Shown here piece by piece: positions 47,207 through 55,761 of a stretch of 64,000 bases of DNA. The DNA is taken from the NCBI RefSeq assembly GCF_029239295.1, contig NZ_JAQZBC010000001.1, forward strand, positions 1 through 64,000, given 5' to 3'. Both the position numbers and the translations under genes were made by a program. This DNA is from Sphingomonas sp. GTDB taxonomy: Bacteria; Pseudomonadota; Alphaproteobacteria; Sphingomonadales; Sphingomonadaceae. The number at the start of each line of letters is the position of its first letter. The stretch's first letter is position 1. Below the pieces are notes generated by a model. It was not told the origin of the DNA. It was given only the letters and a program-made list of their open reading frames with translations, and did no database searches.

Positions 47207-48616
47207 TCAGGCGGCCGCTTCGCTAGCCAGGCGCAAGTCATCGACGAACCGGGAATATTCGCTCGCGCGGGCCGCTTCGTCGGCCAGGCGCAGCAGATAG
47301 CTGGGATGAACCGTGATCCATGCCTCACCCCCGCCCGGCAGTTGAAGCGCGCGGCCCCGTTCGCGGCTGATCGTCACGACCTTGCCGAGGAGGGATCGCG
47401 CAGCGGTTGCGCCCAGTGCCACCGTGACCTTGGGGCGCAGCAGCGCCTGCTCTTGCTCGATCCACCATCGGCACGCTTCAATTTCTCCGGCGTCGGGCTT
47501 CGCATGGATGCGGCGTTTGCCGCGCGGTTCGAACTTGAAGTGCTTGACCGCGTTGGTGACATAGGTTTGCGCGCGATCGATCCCTGCCTCGGCCAACGCC
47601 CGATCAAAGAGCTGTCCCGCCGGGCCGACAAAGGGGTGACCCGCCAGATCCTCTTGGTCGCCCGGCTGCTCTCCGACGAACATGATATTGGCGGACAGGG
47701 GGCCTTCACCGAAGACGGTCTGCGTAGAGTGCTTGTACAGGTGGCACCGCGTGCAACTCAGCGCTTCCTCTCTCAACGCTTCCCAAGCAATCTCGCTGTT
47801 GCCGCCCGGTGCGGCCTTTGCCTTTTCAATCATCCCACTCTCGCGTCGCTGCGCCGTCGCCAGCAGTTCGGGGACCAACGCCGTCTCGGGCATGTTCTTC
47901 CAATATTTGCGCGGCATTTCCTTCAGCATCGCGCCTACCTTCACTCGCGCGGGATTGAAGATGGAGGCGTAGTAGGTTTTCCAAACCTCTTCGATTGGAT
48001 CGCCGTCGGGCGCCTCTGCCTTCGTCGCGCCGGGGCCTTCCTGCAGTGCAGTGCCGCTCCAGTGCAGCGACACCTCGGGGGTCAGGATCGACCAGCGCAT
48101 GTTACCGAAACGGTTAACGAAGAACGCCGCGTTCGCCCGCACGATATGATGCTCTGGCTCGAACCACGCGGCATACCTGGGCCCGCCACCCTCAGCCGCT
48201 CCCTCGTCGGGTACCTCACGGAAGCGAAGAAAGGCGCGCATCTTGTGGATGTCCCGCCGCACCTGCTTGGCGAGCCCCTCAAGCCGCCGGATCAACGGAT
48301 CGGCGTGGTCCTCGATCAGGGCTGGCGTTTGCCGCAGCCGCGCCAGCAACGTGTACAGCATCGCGAACCGCTCAGGATCGCTGTGGAGGATGGCGTCGCG
48401 CGCAAGGTCCAGAAAAGCCCGAGGCACTTTGAACGTCAGCGGTATCGTCGAATCTGGTGCGCTGGTCTCTGGCGGCGTGGCGGCAAACAGATCTGTTGCT
48501 TCGCCGCCCACCTGCCAAACGACCGCTTCGGGCGGCACGCTGCCGCTCATCAGCCCACGCGCGGCGGTACGCCAACCGTCAAAGTCATCGGGTGCCGCTA
48601 AGGTGACGATCCGCAT
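47207..48616 (-). CDS. UdgX-type uracil-DNA glycosylase fused to a DUF4130 domain
   Basis: 469 residues. The N-terminal half (about 1-250) is a DUF4130 domain (LYTLLARLRQTPALIEDHADPLIRRLEGLAKQVRRDIHKMRAF is split by gaps in the fold; AAWFEPEHHIVRANAAFFVNRFGNMRW). The C-terminal half (about 275-469) is a family 4-like UDG: iron-sulfur cysteines C288/C291 in SCTRCHLYK, motif A GEQPGDQED at 315-323, and the UdgX loop KRRIH at 367-371, whose histidine forms a covalent bond with DNA at uracil sites in mycobacterial UdgX. HPSYLLR supplies motif B. It lies downstream of a hemerythrin gene on the same strand. Confidence 0.93.
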   Translation of the reverse strand: MRIVTLAAPDDFDGWRTAARGLMSGSVPPEAVVWQVGGEATDLFAATPPETSAPDSTIPLTFKVPRAFLDLARDAILHSDPERFAMLYTLLARLRQTPALIEDHADPLIRRLEGLAKQVRRDIHKMRAFLRFREVPDEGAAEGGGPRYAAWFEPEHHIVRANAAFFVNRFGNMRWSILTPEVSLHWSGTALQEGPGATKAEAPDGDPIEEVWKTYYASIFNPARVKVGAMLKEMPRKYWKNMPETALVPELLATAQRRESGMIEKAKAAPGGNSEIAWEALREEALSCTRCHLYKHSTQTVFGEGPLSANIMFVGEQPGDQEDLAGHPFVGPAGQLFDRALAEAGIDRAQTYVTNAVKHFKFEPRGKRRIHAKPDAGEIEACRWWIEQEQALLRPKVTVALGATAARSLLGKVVTISRERGRALQLPGGGEAWITVHPSYLLRLADEAARASEYSRFVDDLRLASEAAA

Positions 48617-48630
48617 CGCGCCGGCTGGCT

Positions 48631-49116
48631 TCAGTCGCGCTCGTCGTCGCCGGGCGGGTTCTCGCGCGCGATCTCCAGTTCCTTGGGCTTGCGCTCCTCG
48701 TACGTTGCCGCAATCCGTGCCTCGACCTTGTCGTCGAGCTCGGCTTCCGCCGCGGGAAACATCTCTTCTTCTTCTTCGTCGATGTGATGCTCGTAGCGGT
48801 GACGCATATGGGCGAACTTCTCCTCCCATTCGTCGGAACCGAATTGGACCGCCATCATCTCGCCCAGCAGGTCATCGACCTCCTTGTGCTCGGCCACCGA
48901 GTGACGCGCATCGTCGCGGAGCTCCGGATCGGCGAGCATCACCGAATACAGGGCTTCCTCTTCGGCGGCCGCATGGCTTTGCAGCTCAAGCCTGAATGCC
49001 TCGAACAGCGACTGCCGCTCACCCGACGCGCCGCGCGAGTCGCCCAGCCGAGTGAGCATCTGGCGCTGCTTGTCGTGGTCTGCGATCAAATCTTGATAGA
49101 TCTGCGCCTGAGTCAT
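48631..49116 (-). CDS. Hemerythrin HHE cation-binding protein
   Basis: 161-residue helical protein with the diiron-type ligand series DLIADHDKQRQM, ELQSHAAAEEEALY, SVAEHKEVDDLL and RYEHHIDEEEEEMFP, the pattern of the hemerythrin HHE domain. A charged tail (EERKPKELEIAREN) ends the chain. ATG 49116 follows GGAG by nine bases. HHE proteins bind oxygen, nitric oxide or peroxide, or sense them. It precedes the UdgX gene by 14 bases, a pairing that suggests a shared stress context, though this is inference. Confidence 0.9.
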   Translation of the reverse strand: MTQAQIYQDLIADHDKQRQMLTRLGDSRGASGERQSLFEAFRLELQSHAAAEEEALYSVMLADPELRDDARHSVAEHKEVDDLLGEMMAVQFGSDEWEEKFAHMRHRYEHHIDEEEEEMFPAAEAELDDKVEARIAATYEERKPKELEIARENPPGDDERD

Positions 49117-49182
49117 TGCCGCTTCTCCGTTGGAGTAGGGAGAACCGGCCATGCGCGAGGTTGTTTCTCTTGCGAGATGTTA

Positions 49183-49890
49183 TCAGGCAGTCAGTGTACT
49201 GGCCCAATGCGCCTCCGCCTGCGCCAGCGCTTTCGGATCATCGACATCCAACCACCAGGCATTGCTGACGTCCACCACCTTGGCGTCGCCGCTTTTCGCC
49301 AGCGCCGTGACGCCGTCCGAGATAGATCCTGCCTGCCCTTGCGCGACGGCCGCCCGCAGCGCGTCGTGGAACCGTCCATCAACGCAAAAGATGCCGCAGT
49401 CGAACGCGTCATAATCGTCCAGGTGCTTGCCAATCGCGACAATCCTGTCGCCCGCCGTCCGGACCCGGGTGACATCGTCCAGATCGACCAGTGGATTGTC
49501 GAGCGCGCGATCGACCGCCAGGGTCAATGGGGCGGGTTCGGCGGCAATTGCGGCGCCCACGATCTGCGGGTCGAACAGGTGATCCGCCATCATCAACAAA
49601 TGGCGCTCGGGTCCGATCACGTCCGCCCCGGTCAGAACTGAATGACCATTGGGCTGCGACCAATCCGGGGTTGTAACGCAGGTGATCGCCGGATCGAGCT
49701 GGCTTAGAAACTGCGTCAGCCGTTCGCCCTCATGTCCGGTAACCACGACGAACGACGTCGCGCCACCGGCACGTGCCGCGTCAATCACGCGGGCGATCAT
49801 TGGAACGCCCGCGATCTCGGTCAGCGGCTTCGACGGAGAAACAGCGCGCAGCCGGCTACCATAGCCGGCTGCGACAATCAGCGCCTTCAC
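49183..49890 (-). CDS. Nucleotidyltransferase, likely inositol-1-phosphate cytidylyltransferase
   Basis: 235-residue NTP transferase of the GT-A fold. The signature MKALIVAAGYGSRLRAVSPSKPL binds nucleotide and metal; MADHLFDP and LAVDRALDNPLVDLDDVTRV hold the acidic residues, and DCGIFCVDGRFHDAL forms the product side. It begins at GTG 49890 directly after the ino1 TAA, with no gap. Archaeal IPCT enzymes convert CTP and inositol-1-phosphate to CDP-inositol and share these blocks. With Ino1 upstream making the substrate and a CDP-alcohol phosphotransferase opposite, CDP-inositol is the best-supported product; a sugar-phosphate nucleotidyltransferase is the alternative. Confidence 0.8.
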   Translation of the reverse strand: MKALIVAAGYGSRLRAVSPSKPLTEIAGVPMIARVIDAARAGGATSFVVVTGHEGERLTQFLSQLDPAITCVTTPDWSQPNGHSVLTGADVIGPERHLLMMADHLFDPQIVGAAIAAEPAPLTLAVDRALDNPLVDLDDVTRVRTAGDRIVAIGKHLDDYDAFDCGIFCVDGRFHDALRAAVAQGQAGSISDGVTALAKSGDAKVVDVSNAWWLDVDDPKALAQAEAHWASTLTA

Positions 49891-50997
49891 TTACTCAGCA
49901 GCAAGCGGCGATTCTGCCTGAATGAAATCGTCGGTCATCTGTGCTGCGACGTCGTCGGTGAACTGCTCCGGCGGATGCTTGCAGAAGAACGCCGACGGGC
50001 CGGTCAGAGCGCCGGCGATACCGCGATCCATGCCAACCTTCACGCAGCGGATCGCGTCAACGACCACTGCTGCCGAGTTCGGGCTGTCTTCCACCGACAG
50101 GCGAAGCTCCAGGTTCATCGGAACGTCACCGAACAGATTGCCCTCGAGCCGCAGGAAGCACAGCTTGTTGTCGTGCAGCCACGGAATGTAGTCCGAAGGA
50201 CCGACGTGGATGTTCTCGTCAGCCAGCCGCTCGCTGAGAACGGCCTGAACCGCTTCGGTCTTCGACTCCTTCTTGCTCGACAGGCGATTGCGGTCGAGCA
50301 TGTTCATGAAGTCGGTGTTGCCGCCGGTGTTCAGCTGGTAGGTGTGATCGATCGTCACGCCACGCTGCTTGAACAGGTTTGAAAGCACGCGGTGAACGAT
50401 CGTTGCCCCAACCTGCGCCTTCACGTCGTCGCCGATGATCGGCAGACCGGCGTCGGCGAACTTCTTTTCCCACTCGGGACGGCTGGCGATGAACACCGGC
50501 ATGCAGTTCACGACGCCCACGCCTGCTTCCAGTGCGCATTCCATGTAGAATTCGGTCGCTTCCTGGCTGCCGACCGGCAGGAAGTTGACCAGGACCTCGG
50601 CGCCCGAGTCCTTGATCGTCTGGATGATTTCCGCCTTCGTGGCGTCGCGCGTTTCGTCAACTTCGAAGCCGCGATCGTTCGCGGCGGTCAGCATGTGCGG
50701 GGCCACGCCGTCCAGCTTCGCGCCCATCTTCACGATCGTGCCGGTGGCCGGCACGTCGGCGTGGAACACCTTGGTGCAGTTCGGCTTGGCGAAGATCGCC
50801 TGGCCGAGGTCCAGACCGACCTTGCGCGAGTCGACGTCGAACGCCGCAACGAATTCCAGGTCGGAAACGCGATAGCCGCCGATTTCCTCGTGAATCAGGC
50901 CATGGGCCGTGTTGCTGGCAGCATAATGATACTTGCCCTGAACCAGGCTGGATGCGCAGTTGCCGACACCGATAACCGCCACCTTGATCGTCGCCAT
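49891..50997 (-). CDS. ino1: Inositol-3-phosphate synthase (myo-inositol-1-phosphate synthase)
   Basis: 368-residue NAD-dependent cyclase that turns glucose-6-phosphate into inositol phosphate. It is very close to actinobacterial/archaeal-type Ino1: VAVIGVGNCASSLVQGKYHY, FVAAFDVDSRKVGLDL, LVNFLPVGSQEATEFY, GDDVKAQVGATIVHRVL, TYQLNTGGNTDFMNML and PSDYIPWLHDNKLCFLRLEG are diagnostic. ATG 50997 gives MATIKVAVIG; a longer frame to 51042 lacks family match. It faces the CDP-alcohol phosphotransferase with a 129-base divergent gap and is abutted by the cytidylyltransferase. Confidence 0.97.
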   Translation of the reverse strand: MATIKVAVIGVGNCASSLVQGKYHYAASNTAHGLIHEEIGGYRVSDLEFVAAFDVDSRKVGLDLGQAIFAKPNCTKVFHADVPATGTIVKMGAKLDGVAPHMLTAANDRGFEVDETRDATKAEIIQTIKDSGAEVLVNFLPVGSQEATEFYMECALEAGVGVVNCMPVFIASRPEWEKKFADAGLPIIGDDVKAQVGATIVHRVLSNLFKQRGVTIDHTYQLNTGGNTDFMNMLDRNRLSSKKESKTEAVQAVLSERLADENIHVGPSDYIPWLHDNKLCFLRLEGNLFGDVPMNLELRLSVEDSPNSAAVVVDAIRCVKVGMDRGIAGALTGPSAFFCKHPPEQFTDDVAAQMTDDFIQAESPLAAE

Positions 50998-51126
50998 TCT
51001 CTTGAACCCCGAAGCGTCGGGAAAGCTTCCCCGACGTGACAAATGAATGGCAGCGTGGTGACAGATACGCGACGCCTGTCAAGCAAACCGTGCCGGTGCT
51101 AAGGGGCCGCCAAGGGGACGCGAAAA

Positions 51127-52002
51127 GTGGCAACGATCGAACTGCGGCCAAGCGTGACTGGAAAGCCACGCGAGTTGCAAGGGTTTCTCAACAGGACGCT
51201 TTATCATCCTGCGGCCCGCCGTCTGGCGCGCGCGCTTGCCGCGACTCCGGTTACGCCCAACATGGTTTCGGTATTCGGCGCGCTGATGGTGGTCGCCGCC
51301 GGGATCCTTTACGCCCGGATCGGCACCCCGACCGCGATCGCCTTGGGCTTTGCGCTCCATCTCTTGTGGCATGTCGTCGATGGGGCGGATGGCGATCTTG
51401 CCCGCATGACTGGCCGGGCCAGCCCCAATGGCGAAGTGGTCGATGGACTGTGCGACTATGGTGGCCACGTCGTCCTCTACCTGCTGCTCGGGGCGATGCT
51501 CGACGACACGATGGGTGGGTTCGCCTGGGTGCTTGCGGTCGGCGCCGGCGGCTCGCGCATCATCCAGTCGGTCTTCGCGGAGAGTTCGCGTCGCAGCTAT
51601 CAATGGTGGGCCTATGGCGTGCCATGGCTTCAGCATAATCGTGCCGCGCCAACCGGGATCGGCGGCGCGCTCGGCAAGGCGTATCTCGCGATGTCGCACG
51701 TGCTGACCGGCGCGACGGACAAGGTGAACGCCATCGTTGCCGGCGCAGAGGTGGATCCGGCCGAACGCCAGCGCATCGCTCAACTGGCGCGGGAGGTTGG
51801 TCCGTCATTCCTGTCGCTGCCCGGCGCGCTCGGCGCGAACCCGCGGACGATCATCCTCGGTCTCAGCATGATTGCTGGCACCCCGATGTGGTTCTTCCTG
51901 GTCGAGATAACGGTTCTGAACGTGATCCTGGTCGTCGCCATCCTTCGCCAGCGCGCACAATGCCGACGCCTTGTTCACTTGATTGCGAACGGCTCGAACT
52001 GA
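51127..52002 (+). CDS. CDP-alcohol phosphotransferase (inositol cassette)
   Basis: 291-residue membrane enzyme. The family motif is complete: Asp85, Asp88, Gly89, Ala92, Arg93, Gly102, Asp106 and Asp110 fit D-x2-D-G-x2-A-R-x8-G-x3-D-x3-D. Hydrophobic helices lie near 45-65, 68-83, 112-132, 135-150 and 250-280. The family transfers the phospho-alcohol of a CDP-alcohol onto an acceptor hydroxyl. Next to a cytidylyltransferase and Ino1, CDP-inositol is a likely donor; in hyperthermophiles the two activities are fused and give di-myo-inositol phosphate. Starts at GTG 51127 with AAGGGGA upstream. The acceptor is unknown. Confidence 0.9.
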   Translation: MATIELRPSVTGKPRELQGFLNRTLYHPAARRLARALAATPVTPNMVSVFGALMVVAAGILYARIGTPTAIALGFALHLLWHVVDGADGDLARMTGRASPNGEVVDGLCDYGGHVVLYLLLGAMLDDTMGGFAWVLAVGAGGSRIIQSVFAESSRRSYQWWAYGVPWLQHNRAAPTGIGGALGKAYLAMSHVLTGATDKVNAIVAGAEVDPAERQRIAQLAREVGPSFLSLPGALGANPRTIILGLSMIAGTPMWFFLVEITVLNVILVVAILRQRAQCRRLVHLIANGSN

Positions 52003-52079
52003 TCCGCTTCCTGACTGATCGTCGTTGCCGGACGGAACTCGCTCATCCACTCCTCGTTTCGTCCCCGAAACGGGAGAAA

Positions 52080-52622
52080 ATGATGAACAACCTTACGATC
52101 GCCGTCGGACTGGGCGCTTGCGTGCTGGCTTTGGCCGGATGCGATGATCGCAAGCTGGAAACCGGCATGCCCACCGCGGGTGGCGCATCGGCTATTGCAA
52201 CGCTGCAGACGGCGGCGGGTGCTAACGTCGGCCGGGTGACCGCGACCGAGGTGACGGGCGGGCTACGGTTCACCGTCGACGCCAAGGATATGCCGGCCGG
52301 CACCCACGGCGCGCACGTCCACACCACTGGCCGCTGCGACGCGCCCGGCTTCGAAACGGCAGGGGGGCATTGGAACCCGACCAGCATGAAGCACGGCACG
52401 ATGAACCCGCAGGGACCGCACCAGGGCGACATTCCCAATCTTATCATCGATTCGGCCGGCCGTGGCACGGTGGCAGCAACAGTGCCCGGCGCCACGATGG
52501 CCGGCCTTCTGGACACCGATGGGGCCGCATTTGTGGTGCATGCAGAGGCGGACGATCTGAAGACCGATCCGTCGGGCAACAGCGGCGCGCGGATTGCTTG
52601 CGGCGTGTTCCAGCCGTCCTAA
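52080..52622 (+). CDS. sodC: Copper/zinc superoxide dismutase, lipoprotein
   Basis: 180 residues. The signal peptide ends LALAGC, lipidating Cys21, so the enzyme is membrane-anchored in the periplasm. Metal ligands are present in GTHGAHVHTTGRC, AGGHWNP, GPHQGDIPN and FVVHAEADDL, and the intrasubunit disulfide cysteines occur in TGRCDAP and IACGVF. It removes superoxide in the periplasm. ATG 52080 is preceded by GGGAG. Convergent with fur; an obvious terminator follows. A tandem ATGATG start leaves the first residue ambiguous. Confidence 0.95.
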   Translation: MMNNLTIAVGLGACVLALAGCDDRKLETGMPTAGGASAIATLQTAAGANVGRVTATEVTGGLRFTVDAKDMPAGTHGAHVHTTGRCDAPGFETAGGHWNPTSMKHGTMNPQGPHQGDIPNLIIDSAGRGTVAATVPGATMAGLLDTDGAAFVVHAEADDLKTDPSGNSGARIACGVFQPS

Positions 52623-52635
52623 GCGAAACGTATGG

Positions 52636-52671
52636 AACGTGGGGCAGGCCCATCGGCCGTGACCCCACGTT
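52636..52671 (+). terminator. Terminator after sodC
   Basis: A 9-bp perfect outer stem (52636-52644 with 52663-52671) encloses a second GGCC/GGCC stem, and TCTT follows. Fourteen bases after the sodC stop. Confidence 0.7.
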
Positions 52672-52746
52672 CTTACCCGTCGCGAGCTCGCAACGGGATC
52701 TCAGTGCTTAAAACCTCTACACGCGTGAGGCTCGCGGGCCCGCGGC

Positions 52747-53169
52747 TCAGTCCTTGCGAGTCAGGCTGACGCCGTAAAGCTCCATGCGATGATCGACCAA
52801 GCGGAACCCCAGTCGCTCCGCGATTTGCTTCTGCAGCAGTTCCAGCTCAGGATCGACGAACTCGATCACCTTACCGGTTTCGACATCGATCAGATGGTCG
52901 TGATGCGCCTCGGGAGACGGCTCGTAACGCGCGCGACCGTCGCCGAAATCGTGGCGATCGAGGATTCCAGCTTCTTCGAACAGGCGAACCGTGCGGTACA
53001 CGGTCGCGATCGAGATGCCCGGATCGATCGCCGAGGCGCGTTCGTAGACCTTCTCCACGTCGGGATGATCATCAGCTTCTGACAGGACGCGGGCGATGAC
53101 CCGCCGCTGTTCGGTGATGCGCAGGCCTTTTTCCTGACAGAGTGCTTCGAGATCAATCTTTCGTGGCAT
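52747..53169 (-). CDS. fur: Ferric uptake regulator family protein
   Basis: 140 residues. The winged-helix domain reads LRITEQRRVIARVLSEADDHPDVEKVYERAS and ISIATVYRTVRLFEEAGILDRHDFGDG; the metal site region is AHHDHLIDVETGKVIEFVDPELE. The single N-terminal cysteine and absence of C-terminal CxxC pairs match the alphaproteobacterial Fur/Mur group, so the metal sensed may be iron or manganese. ATG 53169 starts MPRKIDLEALC; another ATG lies at 53178. Upstream, in the same direction, is rimI. Confidence 0.9.
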   Translation of the reverse strand: MPRKIDLEALCQEKGLRITEQRRVIARVLSEADDHPDVEKVYERASAIDPGISIATVYRTVRLFEEAGILDRHDFGDGRARYEPSPEAHHDHLIDVETGKVIEFVDPELELLQKQIAERLGFRLVDHRMELYGVSLTRKD

Positions 53170-53226
53170 GCTGACCATGTAGTCGCTGCGAGCGCACGCC
53201 GAAAGCGTTATCGACTCGCAACAAGC

Positions 53227-53703
53227 CTATGTCAGGCTGACCGCGTAGCTGTGCGCATCGAAGATTTCGCCTGCACGCCCGCGGTAGTAGGCGCGCCGTT
53301 CGCCGACCTTTGTGAAGCCATGGCGGCAGTACATGTGCGTGGCCGGATTGCCGGCACGCACTTCCAGATGGAGGCGGGCGGCGCCGCGCGCGCGCGCATC
53401 GGCCATCACACTGCGCAACAGGGCCGCACCCACACCGCGTCGGCCGTGGGAAGGGGCGGTGGCGATCAGCAGAAGTTCGGCCTCATCGACGATCGCGCGG
53501 GTCAGCGCGAAGCCGGCGACCTCGCCGTCGATCTTGGCCAGGGTGAGCCAAACGCCCGGCATGCCCAAGATGCCGAGGCATTGGGTGCGGGTCCATGCCT
53601 CGCCGAAGCGGGCATCGAACGCTTCGGCCATCACCTGCTCCACCGCGCCGATGTCGGCTGCCGTGCCGCGGGTGAGTTCGATCATGTGCAGCCGGTTGCT
53701 CAC
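53227..53703 (-). CDS. rimI: GNAT N-acetyltransferase, RimI type
   Basis: 158-residue GNAT protein. The acetyl-CoA pyrophosphate loop is SHGRRGVGAALL, preceded by ELLLIATAPSH, and followed by HLEVRAGNPATHMYCRHGFTKVGERRAYYRG, the RimI signature in which the protein S18 N-terminal alanine group is acetylated. It overlaps the tsaB stop by four bases, beginning at GTG 53703; tsaB-rimI is a widespread pair. The fur gene follows. Confidence 0.9.
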   Translation of the reverse strand: MSNRLHMIELTRGTAADIGAVEQVMAEAFDARFGEAWTRTQCLGILGMPGVWLTLAKIDGEVAGFALTRAIVDEAELLLIATAPSHGRRGVGAALLRSVMADARARGAARLHLEVRAGNPATHMYCRHGFTKVGERRAYYRGRAGEIFDAHSYAVSLT

Positions 53704-54317
53704 GCGGGCAGCTTTGCGTCGGGCGCACGGCCATACAGCGGCCGAGGAGGCAAATTGGTGAGCGCGGCCGGTAGCAGGAAAGCACGCGACGCATTGGGCA
53801 GCGCTTCATGTGCCTGGAGAGCTGGGTCGAGTTGAAGGAGCCAACGTACACCATTGCCTACCGCCGGACGCCCGGCCAGCGCGACCAAAGCGGCGTCCGG
53901 GCGCAACGATACCAGCGCATCGATGGGTTCCAGCGGAGGGGCAACGAAGCCTTGCATGAACACCTCACCGTGCCCCCCTTCCAGCACGACAGCAAGCGGT
54001 GCCGGCACGCCATCCGCAATCGCCGCGGCGGCGAGCAAGGAGGTGGAGGAATAGCCCCGGACGGGCACACCCCAGCCAAGGCCAAGACCGCGCGCTGCCG
54101 CGATGCCCACCCGAATTCCAGTGAAGCTACCCGGTCCGACATCGACCAATATGTCGTCGGCCCGCCCACCATCGGGCAGCGCCGCGATCATCGGGACGAG
54201 CCGCTCTGCATGGCCGCGACCGACCACATCGTGCCCCGCGGCAATTACCCGCTCGCCCCCGAGCAGGGCGACAGAGCAAGCGGCGGTGGCGGTATCGATG
54301 ACAAGGGTGCGCGGCAT
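53700..54317 (-). CDS. tsaB: tRNA t6A37 biosynthesis protein TsaB
   Basis: 205-residue ASKHA-fold protein partnering TsaD in N6-threonylcarbamoyl adenosine formation at tRNA position 37. It begins MPRTLVIDTATAACSVALL and has the conserved stretch GPGSFTGIRVGIAAARGLGL, the diagnostic TsaB phosphate-like loop. ATG 54317 is preceded by AAGGGA. Coupled to rimI; tsaD, tsaE and tsaC are not present in this window. Confidence 0.93.
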   Translation of the reverse strand: MPRTLVIDTATAACSVALLGGERVIAAGHDVVGRGHAERLVPMIAALPDGGRADDILVDVGPGSFTGIRVGIAAARGLGLGWGVPVRGYSSTSLLAAAAIADGVPAPLAVVLEGGHGEVFMQGFVAPPLEPIDALVSLRPDAALVALAGRPAVGNGVRWLLQLDPALQAHEALPNASRAFLLPAALTNLPPRPLYGRAPDAKLPA

Positions 54318-54386
54318 CACATCCCTTTGCCAAAGCCGCGCCACGGCTCAACCCCTAATCAGGCGAGCTAGGCATTGACCGCATAG

Positions 54387-54980
54387 TCACGCGATGCGGT
54401 TGAAGCGTTCAAACTCGGGTCGGGGGCTGCGCTCGAAGATGGTGGCGGGATCGCCATGGCCGAGCGTGGAGATGAAATTGGTCCGCACGCCGGGCTGATC
54501 CGCGAAGAACGCCTTGTCGACCTCGCCCGCGTCGAAGCCGCTCATTGGTCCCGTGTCCAGTCCAAGCGCGCGCGCGGCGAGGATGAAGTAGCCGCCCTGA
54601 AGCGAGGAATTCCGGAATGCCGACGCTTCCCGTAGTTCGGTGTTGCCGTCGAACCAGCTCTTGGCATCCGTATGAGGGAACAGGTCCGGCAACTGCTCGT
54701 GGAAATTCACATCCATGCCGATGATGACGGTGACCGGTGCTTGACGGATCTTGTCAGCGTTGGTGCTGCTGGCGAAGCCTGCCAGCTTTTCCTTTGCTTC
54801 CGGGCTGGTGCACCAGATCAGCCGCGCGGGCAGCTGGTTGGCGCTGGTCGGGCCCATCTTCATCAGGTCCCAGATCGCGCGCAGTTCCTCTTCGCGCACC
54901 GGCTCGTCGGTATAGCCATTGTACGTCCGCGCCGTGCGGAACAGCTGGTCGAGCGCGCCGTCGTCGAGAGGAGCGGACAT
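54387..54980 (-). CDS. Nitroreductase family protein, RutE/HadB-like
   Basis: 197-residue FMN-dependent nitroreductase-fold protein. It closely follows the RutE/malonic semialdehyde reductase pattern: LDQLFRTARTYNGYTDEPV, MKMGPTSANQLPARLIW, DLFPHTDAKSWFDGN, AFRNSSLQGGYFILAARALGLDTGPMSGFD and a C-terminal NFISTLGHGD. E. coli RutE helps dispose of toxic 3-hydroxypropionate precursors in pyrimidine breakdown; no rut operon is visible here, so the substrate is open. ATG 54980 is preceded by GGAG. Confidence 0.85.
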   Translation of the reverse strand: MSAPLDDGALDQLFRTARTYNGYTDEPVREEELRAIWDLMKMGPTSANQLPARLIWCTSPEAKEKLAGFASSTNADKIRQAPVTVIIGMDVNFHEQLPDLFPHTDAKSWFDGNTELREASAFRNSSLQGGYFILAARALGLDTGPMSGFDAGEVDKAFFADQPGVRTNFISTLGHGDPATIFERSPRPEFERFNRIA

Positions 54981-55085
54981 CAAATTCTCCGTCAGCAGAG
55001 GGGTGACACTACGCCGTTGTGCGGCGCAGGTCAGAAAACATCAGGGCAGGTGAACCAGAGGGCATCGCTGTGCCGTGCGGCATCA

Positions 55086-55670
55086 TCAGATCGCGCGAAC
55101 CTCGGTCACCTCGGGCACGTAATAGCGCAGCAGCTGCTCGATCCCGTTCTTCAGCGTTGCCGTGGATGACGGGCATCCGGAGCACGCGCCCTGCATCCGC
55201 AGGAATACCTTGCCCTTGTCGAACCCACGGTAAACGATGTCCCCGCCATCATTGGCAACGGCAGGGCGGACGCGCGTGTCGATCAGCTCCTTGATCTGCG
55301 CGACGATCTCCGCATCGGCGGGGTCGTCGGAGAAGCTTTCCTCTTCCGCCGGCACGCTGAACCCTGCCGTTCCGCCCGTGCGGAACAGCGGCATCTGCGC
55401 GGTGAAATGGTCCATCAGGATGGCAAGCACGTCGGGCTTCACTTCATGCCAGGCGGCGCCCGGCGCGATCGTAACGGAAATGAAGTCGCGACCGAAGAAC
55501 ACGCCGCTCACATCGCCCAGGTCGAACAGCGCAGTGGCGAGCGGTGATGCCTCCGCTTCCTCCGGGGTCGCGAAGTCGCGGGTCCCCGCCTCCATGACGA
55601 TCCGGCCAGGCAGGAACTTCAGCGTCGACGGATTGGGCGTGGTTTCGGTTTCGATCAGCATGATCCCCAT
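55086..55670 (-). CDS. nfuA: Fe-S scaffold/carrier NfuA-type protein (NifU C-terminal domain)
   Basis: 194 residues in two parts: an N-terminal Nfu_N domain (IETETTPNPSTLKFLPGRIV, then FGRDFISVTIAPGAAWHEVKP) and a C-terminal NifU domain with the cluster cysteines in QGACSGCPSSTATLKNGIE. It delivers [4Fe-4S] clusters to client enzymes. ATG 55670, preceded by GGAG six bases upstream, gives MGIMLIETETTPN. The window's radical SAM and IspH enzymes are the sort of client it serves. Adjacent to the efflux operon with no evident link. Confidence 0.92.
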   Translation of the reverse strand: MGIMLIETETTPNPSTLKFLPGRIVMEAGTRDFATPEEAEASPLATALFDLGDVSGVFFGRDFISVTIAPGAAWHEVKPDVLAILMDHFTAQMPLFRTGGTAGFSVPAEEESFSDDPADAEIVAQIKELIDTRVRPAVANDGGDIVYRGFDKGKVFLRMQGACSGCPSSTATLKNGIEQLLRYYVPEVTEVRAI

Positions 55671-55761
55671 GTGGCGCTCCGGGACCGGTCGATCAAGCGC
55701 GGCGCGGGAAAGGAAAGGTTTCCGTTTCCACAGGCGTGCTCCCCCCACGATGCCCGTCCCC

